DNA from: Phytoactinopolyspora halotolerans
GTDB lineage: Bacteria; Actinomycetota; Actinomycetes; Jiangellales; Jiangellaceae
DNA: 64,000 nucleotides
Assembly: GCF_010550675.1 (NCBI RefSeq)
Contig: NZ_JAAGOA010000013.1
Coordinates: 155,783 to 219,782, forward strand
Reading direction: 5' to 3'
Every line of letters starts with the position of its first letter. Position 1 is the first letter of the stretch. A program made the position numbers and the translations under genes. Under the pieces are notes generated by a model. It did no database searches, was not told the origin of the DNA, and saw nothing but the letters and a program-made list of their open reading frames with translations. This document shows, piece after piece, positions 1-8,975 of the stretch.

Positions 1-2
1 TG

Positions 3-574
3 CTGGAGATGGCCCGCGCGCTGATGGCCGAACCGACCATGGTCATGCTCGACGAGCCGATGGCCGGGGTGAACCCGGCGCTGACACAGTCACTGCTGGA
101 GCACGTCAAAGACCTGCGCAACCTGGGCATGACGGTGCTGTTCGTCGAGCACGACATGGACATGGTGCGAGACATCTCCGACTGGGTGGTGGTCATGGCC
201 GAGGGACGGGTCGTCTCCGAAGGGCCTCCCGATGCGGTCATGTCCGACCCAGCCGTCATCGACGCCTACCTCGGCACGCACCACGACGCACCGCTCACCG
301 AAGCCGAAGAGGAACGTCAGCTGGCCGAGATCGAGTCCAGCCTGTACCCGGACGAGCCCACACCCGAGTCCTCCTCCCAGGGCTCCGGCGACGCGGCCGG
401 CTCGGACGACGTGGATCATTCCGACGAAGCGGATGCCGCGGCCAGCGCCGGTGACGCCGACAACGCGGATGACGCCGAGGAAGCAGACGACTCCGACCAC
501 GCACAGCAGCAAACTGACAGCACCAGGACGCAAGAGATGAAGGCAAGCGAGGCATCCACTCGTGGGGAGGCGCG

Positions 575-578
<4 letters not shown>
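3..578 (+). CDS. livG: Branched-chain amino acid ABC transporter ATP-binding protein, 5' end outside window (LivG-like)
   Basis: This is the C-terminal part of a cytoplasmic ABC ATPase that would energise import of branched-chain amino acids or related amides. The visible part starts just after the signature motif (LEMARALMAEP) and contains Walker B (VMLDEP), the D-loop region and the H-switch (LFVEHDMDMV), as in LivG. The nucleotide-binding fold ends near visible residue 95. It is followed by about 90 residues of very acidic, Asp/Ser/Ala-rich sequence not expected in LivG, whose usual length is about 250-260 residues. The stop codon overlaps the livF start (ATGA). LivG rather than LivF is chosen because a clear LivF follows; the N-terminus lies outside the window. 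Confidence 0.9.
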
Positions 579-1351
<773 letters not shown>

Positions 1352-1482
1352 GTTCGGCGAGGCGAACTTCGAGATCACCGCTCGATCACATCTGCATGTC
1401 GCCCGGCCCAGAGTGCTGGCATCAGCATAATCCCAGGTGTAGCGTCCCGTTCACGAATCCATGTACGGAGGGGAAGGAAGAG

Positions 1483-2832
1483 ATGAGACGCACTCGATTG
1501 ATCCGAGGTGCCGCAGCGGCCGCTGCGCTCATGCTCACGCTCGCCGCCTGTGGCGACGACGACGGCGACGAGCCCGAAGCGGAGGACACGGCAGAGGAGA
1601 CTCCGGAGGAGGAAGAGCCGGAACCGGAGGACGAGACCGATGAGGACGGCGAGGAAGCCGAGGTTCCGGAAGTCGACCGGCCCGGTCGCGACGAGGTCCT
1701 GGACATCGGCTACGTCCTGCCCGAGTCCGGCCCGCTGGCGTTCCTCGGCGCCCCGATGATCACTGGCGTCCAGATGGCCGTCGAGGAGATCAACGAGGCC
1801 GGCGGCGTCAACGGCAACGACGTGACGCTGGCCAGCGGCGACGAGGCGGGCGACGCGCCCATCGCGCAGCAGAACGCCGCACGGATGATCAACGGCGGCG
1901 CAGACGCCATCATCGGTGCGGCGGCGTCCGGGATGTCGCAAGAGATCATCCAGATGCTCTTCGACAACCAGATCGTGCAGTGCTCGGGGTCGAACACGTC
2001 CCCGGCGTTCAGCGACCAGGACAACAACGGCTTCTACCACCGGACCGTGCCGCCGGACGAGGCCGTCACGCCGGTCATCGTCGATGAGCTGTTCAACGAC
2101 GGGCACCAGAACATCGCCATCGCCGCTCGTGCCGACGACTACGGCGTCGCCCTGGCCGATCTGATCCAGCAGGGCGTCGAAGACGGCGGTGGCACCGTCG
2201 TGTCGCGCAACGACTACGACCCGAACACCACCGACTTCTCGGCTGAGGTGTCCGACATCACCGGCGCTAACCCGGACGCCGTCGTCCTGGTCTCCTTCGG
2301 TGAGGCCGCGACGCTGATCCGGCAGCTGATCGAGGCCGGGGTCACCGGCGACCAGCTGTACGGCAGCGACGGTCTGTTCGGCCCGACCCTGACCGACGAT
2401 GTGAACCCGGACGACGCCGGCTTCATCTCGGGCATGAAGGTGATCGGTGCCGCCGGTGGCGCGGAGTTCAACGAGCGCCTCGAGGAGGCCTTGCCCGACG
2501 CCGAGTCCGGTAACTACATCTACGGCGGCCAAACGTATGACTGCGTCATCACGATCGCTCTCGCCTCGATAGCGGCGGACTCGACTGATCCGGTGGACTT
2601 CAACGACGAGATCGTCAATGTCACCAAGGACGGCACCGAGTGCTCGAGCTTCGAGGAGTGCAGCGCCCTCCTCGAAGACGGCGAGGACATCGACTACAAC
2701 GGCGCCAGCGGCCCGCTGCAGATGGAGGGGACCGACCCGACGGTCGGCCGTTACGCCATCGCACAGTTCCAGGACGATGGGTCACTCGAGGTGGTGCGTG
2801 ACCAGGACATCGACCTGGCCGAGCTCAGCTGA
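1483..2832 (+). CDS. Branched-chain amino acid-type substrate-binding lipoprotein (LivK-like)
   Basis: 449-residue lipoprotein, extracytoplasmic receptor of a Liv-type ABC importer. The start is the ATG preceded by a strong GGAGGGGAAGGA site; it gives a signal peptide with lipobox LAAC (Cys near residue 24). The open frame extends upstream to 1234 but lacks a signal there. After the Cys comes a linker of about 45 residues that is almost entirely Asp/Glu/Pro. Then a type-1 periplasmic-binding fold begins (IGYVLPESGPLAFLGAP), with typical features such as EINEAGGVNG and the FGEAATLIRQ region. The ligand cannot be read from sequence: branched-chain amino acids, amides and urea are all possible. 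It is the last gene before the converging livM and is followed by a terminator-like hairpin. Confidence 0.9.
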   Translation: MRRTRLIRGAAAAAALMLTLAACGDDDGDEPEAEDTAEETPEEEEPEPEDETDEDGEEAEVPEVDRPGRDEVLDIGYVLPESGPLAFLGAPMITGVQMAVEEINEAGGVNGNDVTLASGDEAGDAPIAQQNAARMINGGADAIIGAAASGMSQEIIQMLFDNQIVQCSGSNTSPAFSDQDNNGFYHRTVPPDEAVTPVIVDELFNDGHQNIAIAARADDYGVALADLIQQGVEDGGGTVVSRNDYDPNTTDFSAEVSDITGANPDAVVLVSFGEAATLIRQLIEAGVTGDQLYGSDGLFGPTLTDDVNPDDAGFISGMKVIGAAGGAEFNERLEEALPDAESGNYIYGGQTYDCVITIALASIAADSTDPVDFNDEIVNVTKDGTECSSFEECSALLEDGEDIDYNGASGPLQMEGTDPTVGRYAIAQFQDDGSLEVVRDQDIDLAELS

Positions 2833-2876
2833 CCATCGGACGGCGATGATCTGACGCCTGACTGATCCGCACACAG

Positions 2877-2908
2877 TGGGCCGGGGCCTTATTCAAGGTC
2901 CCGGCCCA
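2877..2908 (+). terminator. Hairpin after the LivK-like gene
   Basis: A 14-base arm (TGGGCCGGGGCCTT) and its near-perfect complement (AAGGTCCCGGCCCA) flank a 4-nt loop; one pair is G-T. It lies 45 nt after the binding-protein stop codon. There is no U-tract, which is common for actinobacterial hairpin terminators. Confidence 0.6.
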
Positions 2909-2983
2909 CGCACGTGTGGGTCCCTCGGCCGCGCCGGGCGACAACGGGACCAACCAAACTCCCGGCCCACGCACGCGTGAGCG

Positions 2984-3090
2984 GCACCAGCGGGCGACCT
3001 GGGGCGCGCACCAGCGAACGTCGAGAGCCGCACCGGCGAGCGACCGGGTGGCACCTGCGGGCGACCGGAGCGCACCAGCGGGCTACGACG
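2984..3090. repeat. Degenerate tandem repeat, about 22-bp unit, five copies
   Basis: Units starting with GCACC occur at 2984, 3008, 3030, 3051 and 3072, each a variant of GCACCAGCGGGCGACC plus about 6 nt. It lies in the 690-bp gap between the convergent livK-like and livM genes. No conserved reading frame was recognised. Similar degenerate repeats occur at 53.5-53.9 kb. Confidence 0.6.
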
Positions 3091-3522
3091 GTCGCGTCGG
3101 CGAAGGCGTGTCGTCCTTCGCCCCCCCCAATCACCTTGCCAAGCAGCAACCGTGTGAACTGTCGTGTGAGTTCCTACCGGTTCACGGAACCGTGTGCTGC
3201 GCCGTGGGACTTCTCGCCGCTATACGCGGTCTGGATGCGCACGACGGCCCGCACGACCGGCAACATCCTGAATCCGGCGGTCAAGGCTCACACAGCCGCG
3301 CACACGACCGTGTCTCGAGCGGTCGGGCTCACCACGACCGTTCGCACGATTCGGTTGTGGGCCGCATCGTGTGAGTTACGACGGTTATCCGGCCGACAGT
3401 GCAGTCTGTCGTGTGCCGGTCAGGAGGTCGACACCAGACCGTGCAGTCTGTCGTGCGACAAGACGGGCGCTCGGACGGGTCTCGTGCCGGCCTTGTGGTG
3501 TCGGGCCGGTGTTCCGGCATCG
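3091..3522. other. Intergenic stretch between convergent genes, no gene seen
   Basis: It holds many short GTCGTGTG/CACACGAC-like words and a 15-nt direct repeat (GTGCAGTCTGTCGTG at 3399 and 3441). No protein-like reading frame or RNA gene was recognised. The composition resembles the 53.4-53.99 kb gap upstream of gltB. Confidence 0.5.
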
Positions 3523-4515
3523 CTACCGGGCGCCGAGGACCATCTCCTTCTTGCTACCGAGGATGCCTTGCGGGCGGAAGATCATCAACGCCATCAAGGC
3601 GAAGCCGACCAGGGTCAGCACGGTCGCTCCGATCGAACCTCCGGCGGACATGAAGTCCGGCAGCAGGTCGGCGCGCGCCGCCTGCCGCAGTGCTGTGCTG
3701 ATAGCGGCGAACAGGAACCAGAACAGGACCGCCCCGAGCAGCGGACCGAACCGGGACGCCGCGCCGCCCAGAATCAGGATCACGTACGCGTAGAACGTCA
3801 CCTGGGGCTGGTACGTGTCCGCGTTGACCGTCTGGCTGCCCATCGAGAAGAGGATGCCGCCGGCCGCGCCGATCGCTCCACCCAGCATCAGGCTCTGCAG
3901 CTTGTAGCTGAACACGTTCTTGCCGAGCGAGCGCGGGACCTCCTCGTCCTCGCGGATCGACTTCACCACCCTCCCCCACGGGCTGCGCATCAGCAGTATC
4001 ACGACGAGCGTGGCCAGCAGGGCCACCGCCCACGTGACGAGGAGCGTCCACAGCTGGCCGTGCGGATACGAGACCCGGCCGATGCCGTACGACCCGACCG
4101 GGATGGGATTGATCCGCTGGAACTCGGGGGCGATCGACTGCAGGCCGAACGGACCGCCGGTGATGTCCTGGACAGAACTGGACCGCACGATCAACCGGAG
4201 CACCTCGGCGACGGCGATCGTCGTGATCGCGAAATAGTCGGCGCGAAGCCGGAGCGTCGGAATGCCGACGATCAGCGCGAGAACCAGCGACGCCGCGAGG
4301 CCCACCAGGATGCCCAGCCATAGCGGTCCACCGTAGGTCACCGTGGTGATGCCGACCCCGTAGGCTCCGACCAGCATGAAGCCGACCTGACCGAAGTTGA
4401 GCATGCCGGTGAAGCCGAAATGCACGTTCAGGCCTATCGCCAGCAACGCGTAAGCGGCCGCCTGCGGCCCGAGCGCGGTGCGCAGGCCGTCGCTGAGGAC
4501 TACAACCCAATCCAC
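3523..4515 (-). CDS. livM: Branched-chain amino acid ABC transporter permease (LivM-like)
   Basis: 330-residue integral membrane permease of a Liv-type importer. Hydrophobic segments run through the whole length, beginning with AAYALLAIGLNVHFGFTG, which is the conserved LivM N-terminal region. The cytoplasmic loop with KSIREDEEVPRSLGKN (residues about 185-200) is the ATPase-contact EAA-like loop typical of LivM. It is the last gene of the minus-strand series pdtaR - binding protein - livH - livM, 9 nt after livH. The matching ATPases livG and livF lie on the other strand beyond the 690-bp gap. Confidence 0.93.
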   Translation of the reverse strand: MDWVVVLSDGLRTALGPQAAAYALLAIGLNVHFGFTGMLNFGQVGFMLVGAYGVGITTVTYGGPLWLGILVGLAASLVLALIVGIPTLRLRADYFAITTIAVAEVLRLIVRSSSVQDITGGPFGLQSIAPEFQRINPIPVGSYGIGRVSYPHGQLWTLLVTWAVALLATLVVILLMRSPWGRVVKSIREDEEVPRSLGKNVFSYKLQSLMLGGAIGAAGGILFSMGSQTVNADTYQPQVTFYAYVILILGGAASRFGPLLGAVLFWFLFAAISTALRQAARADLLPDFMSAGGSIGATVLTLVGFALMALMIFRPQGILGSKKEMVLGAR

Positions 4516-4524
4516 GTCCCGCTC

Positions 4525-5907
4525 CTATCCGACCCGCTCGCGTCTGCCGAGGATGCCCTGCGGACGCACCAGCAGAACCACGATCAACGCCAGCAGCGCC
4601 CACATGTACTTCAGCTCCGACGGGAACCACAGCACCGACAGCTCCGTGACCAGTCCGATGACGATGCCACCGGCCATCGCGCCGTAGTACGTACCGATTC
4701 CGCCCAGAATGACCGCCGCGAACATCAGCAGCAGCAGCCGGAAGCCCATGAACCAGTCGACCGAGACGGCCGAGCCGAAGAAGATGCCGCCGGTCGCCGC
4801 CAGCCCCGCACCGGTGATCCAGACGGTCAGGATCACCCGGTCCACGTCGATGCCTGAGGCCGAAGCCAGTGCCGGATTGTCGGCCACAGCCCGGATCGCC
4901 TTGCCCGTCCGGGTGCGCTGCAGCATCGTCGCCACAGCTGCCAGGATCAGCGCGGAGGCGGCCATGATGACCATGTCGCGCGGCGTCAGCGAGATCGGCC
5001 CGATCGAGACCGCTGACTGGCCGACGAAGTCCCGGTAGGTCCGCGGCGAACCACCGAATACGAGCAGGAGCACGTGGCGGATGGCCAGGCCGAGCCCGAT
5101 GGTGATGATGAGCAGCTGAAAGATTCCGAGCCGCCGTCTTCGCAACGGCCGGAAAAGCCATCGTTCGAGGCCGCCGCCGAACAGGCCCACGGCGAGAATC
5201 ACGATGGCTCCGGCGAGAATAAGTGGGATATAGGGCCCACCGTCGCCGGCGAGCCCCACGTTGAGGTACCAGGTGAGCATGGCGCCCAGCGCCACGAGCT
5301 CGCCGTGGGCGAAGTTGATCAGCCCTGTGGTGCTGAAGATGAGCGAGAGGCCGACCGCGGCCATGGCGATGATCAGCCCGAACTTGAGGCCGTTCGCCGT
5401 CGCGCGGGCGATGGACTCGAGCTGTTGCCGTCCGGTGTCGCCCTCTCCCACCTGGAAGACGGCGGGAACGGTCCGGCCGCTGGTGACCCGGACCTCCAAC
5501 GGGTTCCGTTCCGCGTCCCGCAGCTCGACGTCCTCCGGCAGCGTGGCCTCGTCCAGCAGGACGGAGTACGTGCCGGGACCCGGAACGCCGACCTCCCACT
5601 GACCGTTCTCGTCGGTGGTCGCTTCGCCCACCTCGTTGCCGTCGCTGTCGCTGACGATCAGCACCACGTCCGGCACAGGTTCGCCCTCGCCGTCGCGGAT
5701 GGCACCGCGTATGCCCTCGTCCGACTCTTGCTGTGCCGGCAGAATGCGACCCGGTGGCGCCAGGGACGTGTCGGCTGCGTGGGCGGGTGCCGTCGCGGCA
5801 GCAGCAGCCGGAACACCTACCAAGACGGTGACCAGCCACATGGCGCCCATCGCCGCAGCGACGAGGCGAGTCCGTAACAAGCGCGTCTCCTCCCGGTATG
5901 TCTGCAT
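4525..5907 (-). CDS. livH: LivH-like permease with N-terminal secreted Cna-B/carboxypeptidase-regulatory-like domain
   Basis: 460 residues against about 290-300 for a usual LivH. The N-terminus is a signal-like segment (residues about 10-40, Ala-rich, ending PAHAADTS). A soluble region of about residues 55-165 looks like a carboxypeptidase-regulatory or Cna-B type beta-sandwich (IRGAIRDGEGEPVPDVVLI, ATTDENGQWEVGVPGPGTYS). The permease proper starts near residue 170 (GLKFGLIIAMAAVGLSLIFS) and includes the LivH hallmark TGLINFAHGELVALGAM. The extra domain would sit outside the membrane and might contact the binding protein; that is inference. livM follows 9 nt later. Upstream, 139 nt away, is a binding-protein gene on the same strand. 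Confidence 0.9.
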   Translation of the reverse strand: MQTYREETRLLRTRLVAAAMGAMWLVTVLVGVPAAAAATAPAHAADTSLAPPGRILPAQQESDEGIRGAIRDGEGEPVPDVVLIVSDSDGNEVGEATTDENGQWEVGVPGPGTYSVLLDEATLPEDVELRDAERNPLEVRVTSGRTVPAVFQVGEGDTGRQQLESIARATANGLKFGLIIAMAAVGLSLIFSTTGLINFAHGELVALGAMLTWYLNVGLAGDGGPYIPLILAGAIVILAVGLFGGGLERWLFRPLRRRRLGIFQLLIITIGLGLAIRHVLLLVFGGSPRTYRDFVGQSAVSIGPISLTPRDMVIMAASALILAAVATMLQRTRTGKAIRAVADNPALASASGIDVDRVILTVWITGAGLAATGGIFFGSAVSVDWFMGFRLLLLMFAAVILGGIGTYYGAMAGGIVIGLVTELSVLWFPSELKYMWALLALIVVLLVRPQGILGRRERVG

Positions 5908-6046
5908 ACTCCGGCTTGTCCGAAGGGTGGACGGCCAGTGGCAGGCACATTACGTCCCCAGCGCGCCGCAGCGCACCTGCCAACACGGGCTGACCACGTG
6001 TTGTTAGGACACTGTGACCGTGACTTCCGGGAATGGTACCGGTCCG

Positions 6047-7339
6047 TTACGGACCCTCGACTCTCGCCCAAGCTCCATCCCGGATCCGCATGATCGCGGG
6101 TGCGGCGCCAACCCTGCCGCCGTAGTCGTCGAAGGCGAACTCGCCGGTCACCCCTTCGAACCGCACCTCCGCGAACTCGCCCACGCAGCCCTCGCGTGCG
6201 CCGGACGCGGAGGGCGCCGACGGCAGGCACCGCTCGAGCACCGTACCCAGCGCCACGCCGGTGTCATAGGCTGCGGCGCCGTACGGGCCGGGATCCGCCC
6301 CCGCGTCAGCCATCCGGGCGGCGAAGCCGTCGTCCTGACCGGATCCACCCTGCGCAGAGAGTTCACTCTCCACGGCCGTCAACGCGCCCTCGGCGGACGA
6401 ACCTGCCTCGGCCATGAAGGCGTCACTCATCAGCACCGAACCACCCAACAGTTGCATGTCCACGCCGCGTCGAGCGATCTCATCCGACACGGCGGCCGCC
6501 ACGTCAGCCGCCCCGGAGACGAAGACGGCGCCGGCCTCATTGGAGCGCGCCTCGTCGATCATGGCTCCCACATCGTCCACGGTGACCTCGCGCTGCCGGG
6601 CGGGACCGTCCTGAGTTCCGTCGCCGTCGGCCGCGTCGTCGTCGGCTGCGTCGTCGTCGGCTGCGTCGTCGTCGGCTGCGTCGTCGTCGGCTGCGTCGTC
6701 GTTCTGCTGAGCGTCGCGCTCGTCAACGCGCAGCACCTCGCCCTCGGCGTCGCGGAAGGCGCCGGCGAAGGCATCAGCTTCATGCTCTCCCCCGGCGTCG
6801 ATCACGGCCACCGTGCTCACATCGAGCGAGTCGACAACGTGCCGGGCCAGTTCCTCGAGCGGATCGTCGTCTCCGACGGATGTCTGGAAGTAGCTCTCGT
6901 ACGGGCGCAGCGGCGCGTCGGGGTCGGCGCCACGGGTGTGCTCGCGAGCCGTGTCGGCAGGCGAAGCGAACAGCAACGACGCGGCGTCGAAGACCGGTTG
7001 TACGGCGCGGACGGTCTCGGTCGACAGTCCGCCTACCACGGCCACCGCGTCGTCGTCGACGATCTCGGACGCGCGCTCATCCAGGGTCACATCCTCGGAC
7101 TGATCATCGACGACCTCGACCTCCACCGTCCAGCCGCTGATCTCATCCGTGGATTCGTCCAGCCCGAGCCGGAGGGCAGCCGCGACGCCGTCACCGCTCG
7201 CCGTGCCTTGCGGAACCAGCACAACCACTTTGGCGATCTTGGCCGTATCCTCGTCGTCCGCGCGGCCGAGCATGCCGCACGACGTCATCGATGCGGCTCC
7301 GGCGAGAGCGGCCAGGGCCGCCACCAGCGGCCGACGCAC
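6047..7339 (-). CDS. Type-1 periplasmic-binding lipoprotein, branched-chain amino acid family
   Basis: 430-residue lipoprotein with a GTG start 3 nt after the pdtaR stop. The signal peptide is MRRPLVAALAALAGAAS followed by lipobox MTSC. The mature part resembles Peripla_BP_6 ligand-binding proteins (VVVLVPQGTASGDGVAAALRLGLDES, VVGGLSTETVRAVQPVFDAA). Between the lobes, near residues 210-240, is a low-complexity insert of repeated AADDD pentapeptides encoded by a 15-bp tandem repeat. It lies in a minus-strand series with pdtaR upstream and livH/livM downstream, so it may be the receptor for that permease or a sensor linked to it. The ligand is unknown. Confidence 0.85.
   Translation of the reverse strand: MRRPLVAALAALAGAASMTSCGMLGRADDEDTAKIAKVVVLVPQGTASGDGVAAALRLGLDESTDEISGWTVEVEVVDDQSEDVTLDERASEIVDDDAVAVVGGLSTETVRAVQPVFDAASLLFASPADTAREHTRGADPDAPLRPYESYFQTSVGDDDPLEELARHVVDSLDVSTVAVIDAGGEHEADAFAGAFRDAEGEVLRVDERDAQQNDDAADDDAADDDAADDDAADDDAADGDGTQDGPARQREVTVDDVGAMIDEARSNEAGAVFVSGAADVAAAVSDEIARRGVDMQLLGGSVLMSDAFMAEAGSSAEGALTAVESELSAQGGSGQDDGFAARMADAGADPGPYGAAAYDTGVALGTVLERCLPSAPSASGAREGCVGEFAEVRFEGVTGEFAFDDYGGRVGAAPAIMRIRDGAWARVEGP
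6631..6702. repeat. 15-bp tandem repeat, almost five copies, inside the lipoprotein gene
   Basis: The plus-strand unit CTGCGTCGTCGTCGG is repeated almost perfectly at 6631, 6646, 6661, 6676 and 6691. On the coding (minus) strand it encodes Ala-Ala-Asp-Asp-Asp repeats. The near-perfect DNA identity indicates a recent, probably length-variable microsatellite-like tract that keeps the frame. Confidence 0.9.
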
Positions 7340-7342
7340 AGG

Positions 7343-7987
7343 TCAGCTGTCCTGCGTTTCCGACGAGTCTCCAGGCACCTCGGCATCGCTCTCGGACAGG
7401 ATCACCTGAGCCACGCTCCGCATCGAGGTGCGCTTGTCCATGGCGGCCTTCTGAATCCAGCGGAACGCGTCCGGCTCACTCAAGCCGTAACGCGTCTGCA
7501 GGATGCCCTTGGCCCGGTCCACGAGCTTGCGCGTCTCGAGCCGCTCGCCGAGATCGGCGACCTCCTGCTCGAGCTGGGTGATCTCCTCGTGCCGGGACAG
7601 CGCCATCTCGATGGCCGGGACGAGATCGGACTTGGAGAACGGCTTGACGAGGTAGGCCATCGCACCCGCCTCACGCGCGCGCTCGACGAGGTCGCGCTGT
7701 GAGAAGGCGGTCAGGAACAACACCGGAGCGATCCGCTGCCCGGCGATGCGCTCCGCGGCCGAGATGCCGTCGAGAACCGGCATCTTGACATCCATGACGA
7801 CGAGGTCAGGCCGGTGCTCCTCGGTGAGCCGCACCGCGGTTTCGCCGTCAGCCGCCTCCGCGACGACGTCGTATCCCTCCTCCTTGAGCATCTCGATCAG
7901 GTCGAGACGGATGAGGGACTCGTCCTCCGCCACCAGAACGCGTCGGGCAGGACTGGCCTGGGTCTCGGGAGTTGGCGTTTCGGTCAC
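7343..7987 (-). CDS. pdtaR: ANTAR-domain response regulator (PdtaR-like)
   Basis: 214-residue cytoplasmic two-component regulator acting on RNA. The N-terminal receiver domain (about residues 16-130) has the acidic pair E21/D22, phospho-acceptor D66 in LVVMDVKMP, the LTAF threonine and lysine in VKPF. A coiled-coil linker follows, then an ANTAR RNA-binding domain (about 145-200; KLVDRAKGILQTRYGLSEPDAFRWIQKAAMDKR). ANTAR regulators work by antitermination at tandem hairpins. The gene heads the series with the binding protein and livHM, 3 nt from the next gene, so it may be a local regulator as well as the conserved actinobacterial PdtaR. Upstream lies a homing-endonuclease-like gene. Identification is secure. 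Confidence 0.93.
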   Translation of the reverse strand: MTETPTPETQASPARRVLVAEDESLIRLDLIEMLKEEGYDVVAEAADGETAVRLTEEHRPDLVVMDVKMPVLDGISAAERIAGQRIAPVLFLTAFSQRDLVERAREAGAMAYLVKPFSKSDLVPAIEMALSRHEEITQLEQEVADLGERLETRKLVDRAKGILQTRYGLSEPDAFRWIQKAAMDKRTSMRSVAQVILSESDAEVPGDSSETQDS

Positions 7988-8050
7988 GGCGGAAGCCTAC
8001 CTGCCACGCAAGGAGATGTGCAGCACCGGGCTCGTGCCGACGCCGGCGCG

Positions 8051-8821
8051 TCAGCTCTTCGGCTCGATGAACGAGTCGAGGATGGCCACGCTCGCACGTT
8101 TGGCTACCGAGATGTTGCGGGCGTTGTTGTACCGCCACTCGACACCGATCGCGTCGCACGCGCGGGTGAAGATCTCCCGGATGTCGGCCGAGGCATTGGT
8201 GAAGTGGTACCGCGGATAGGGCGGGTAGTCGGTGCCGACGGCCCGGTTGAGTACACGTGTTCCGTCCGAGTGGATCAGCCCACGGATGAGCGGCCTCGGG
8301 TCGGCGTCCACCAGCTCCTGCTGCCACGGAACCAACTCGATCTTCCGCTCATGCTTCCGCCCTGACCCATGCTGCGGAAACAGACAGCCCCAATGCTTGG
8401 AGTCCGAATAGAGCTCCGTACAACCGACGTGATGAATCCGGCCTACCTTGGTAGGAAGCACCGCGCTCATGGCTTCCTCGCACCAGTCCATCAACTGTGG
8501 ATAGGCGTCACAACACGCGATGCGCAGCCGGTACACCCCTTTCTTACTGACCGACAGACAGCCATCGCCAAGGTACAGACCAAGCAGATAGACGTACTCC
8601 TCGCGCGGAAGCAACGACTCCAGATGGTCCGTGCAGACGGGACAGGCGTACCTCGCGTGTCCGACCGCACCGACCCGATGACCATCGAAGTCCGGAGTGC
8701 GCCCCTCCAGCCACTCTCGTATCGTAAAGCGAGAAATCCCGGTAGCCCTGGAGATCTCTGACTTGTTCTTGCCCTCCGCCCAGAGCTTGTTGACCAGGGC
8801 GACTTCGTGCGCCGAGTACAT
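8051..8821 (-). CDS. HTH plus two-motif LAGLIDADG-like endonuclease family protein
   Basis: About 256 residues from the ATG at 8821, chosen because GGAAAGG precedes it; the frame opens 21 codons earlier without a better signal. Residues 1-40 form a resolvase/sigma-like helix-turn-helix (EVALVNKLWAEGKNKSEIS, ATGISRFTIREWL). A Cys pair (YACPVC) follows near residue 60. Two LAGLIDADG-type motifs are visible: YLLGLYLGDGCLS near 78 and LIRGLIHSDGTRV near 180, each with the acidic residue needed for DNA cleavage. Such free-standing proteins occur as mobile endonucleases or as domesticated DNA-binding proteins. It lies between pdtaR and a tRNA gene, so it may mark an insertion boundary. It ends 63 nt from pdtaR. 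Role inferred only. Confidence 0.75.
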   Translation of the reverse strand: MYSAHEVALVNKLWAEGKNKSEISRATGISRFTIREWLEGRTPDFDGHRVGAVGHARYACPVCTDHLESLLPREEYVYLLGLYLGDGCLSVSKKGVYRLRIACCDAYPQLMDWCEEAMSAVLPTKVGRIHHVGCTELYSDSKHWGCLFPQHGSGRKHERKIELVPWQQELVDADPRPLIRGLIHSDGTRVLNRAVGTDYPPYPRYHFTNASADIREIFTRACDAIGVEWRYNNARNISVAKRASVAILDSFIEPKS

Positions 8822-8898
8822 CCGCGCTATCCTTTCCGGAGTCGTGATGCCACCTCGGCTAGGTCGGGCGGCGCACAGTTTCACAACTTGAAATGCAT

Positions 8899-8975
8899 GG
8901 CCCGGTAGGCAAATCTGGCAAAGCCGCGGTACTCAAAATGCCGTGTTTGTGGGTTCGAGTCCCACCCGGGCTACA
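8899..8975 (+). tRNA. tRNA-Leu (anticodon CAA) with short variable loop
   Basis: The cloverleaf can be folded by eye. The acceptor stem GGCCCGG pairs with CCGGGCT (one G-U), the D stem is GGC/GCC with a 12-nt loop, and the anticodon stem CGGTA/TGCCG has loop CTCAAAA. The T stem is GTGGG/CCCAC with loop TTCGAGT, and the 3' end is ACA. The anticodon at 8934-8936 is CAA, which reads UUG (Leu). Bacterial leucine tRNAs normally carry a long variable arm; here only TGTTT (5 nt) separates anticodon and T stems. It may be a deletion derivative or a special tRNA. Its identity as a tRNA is firm; function is less sure. Confidence 0.8.
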
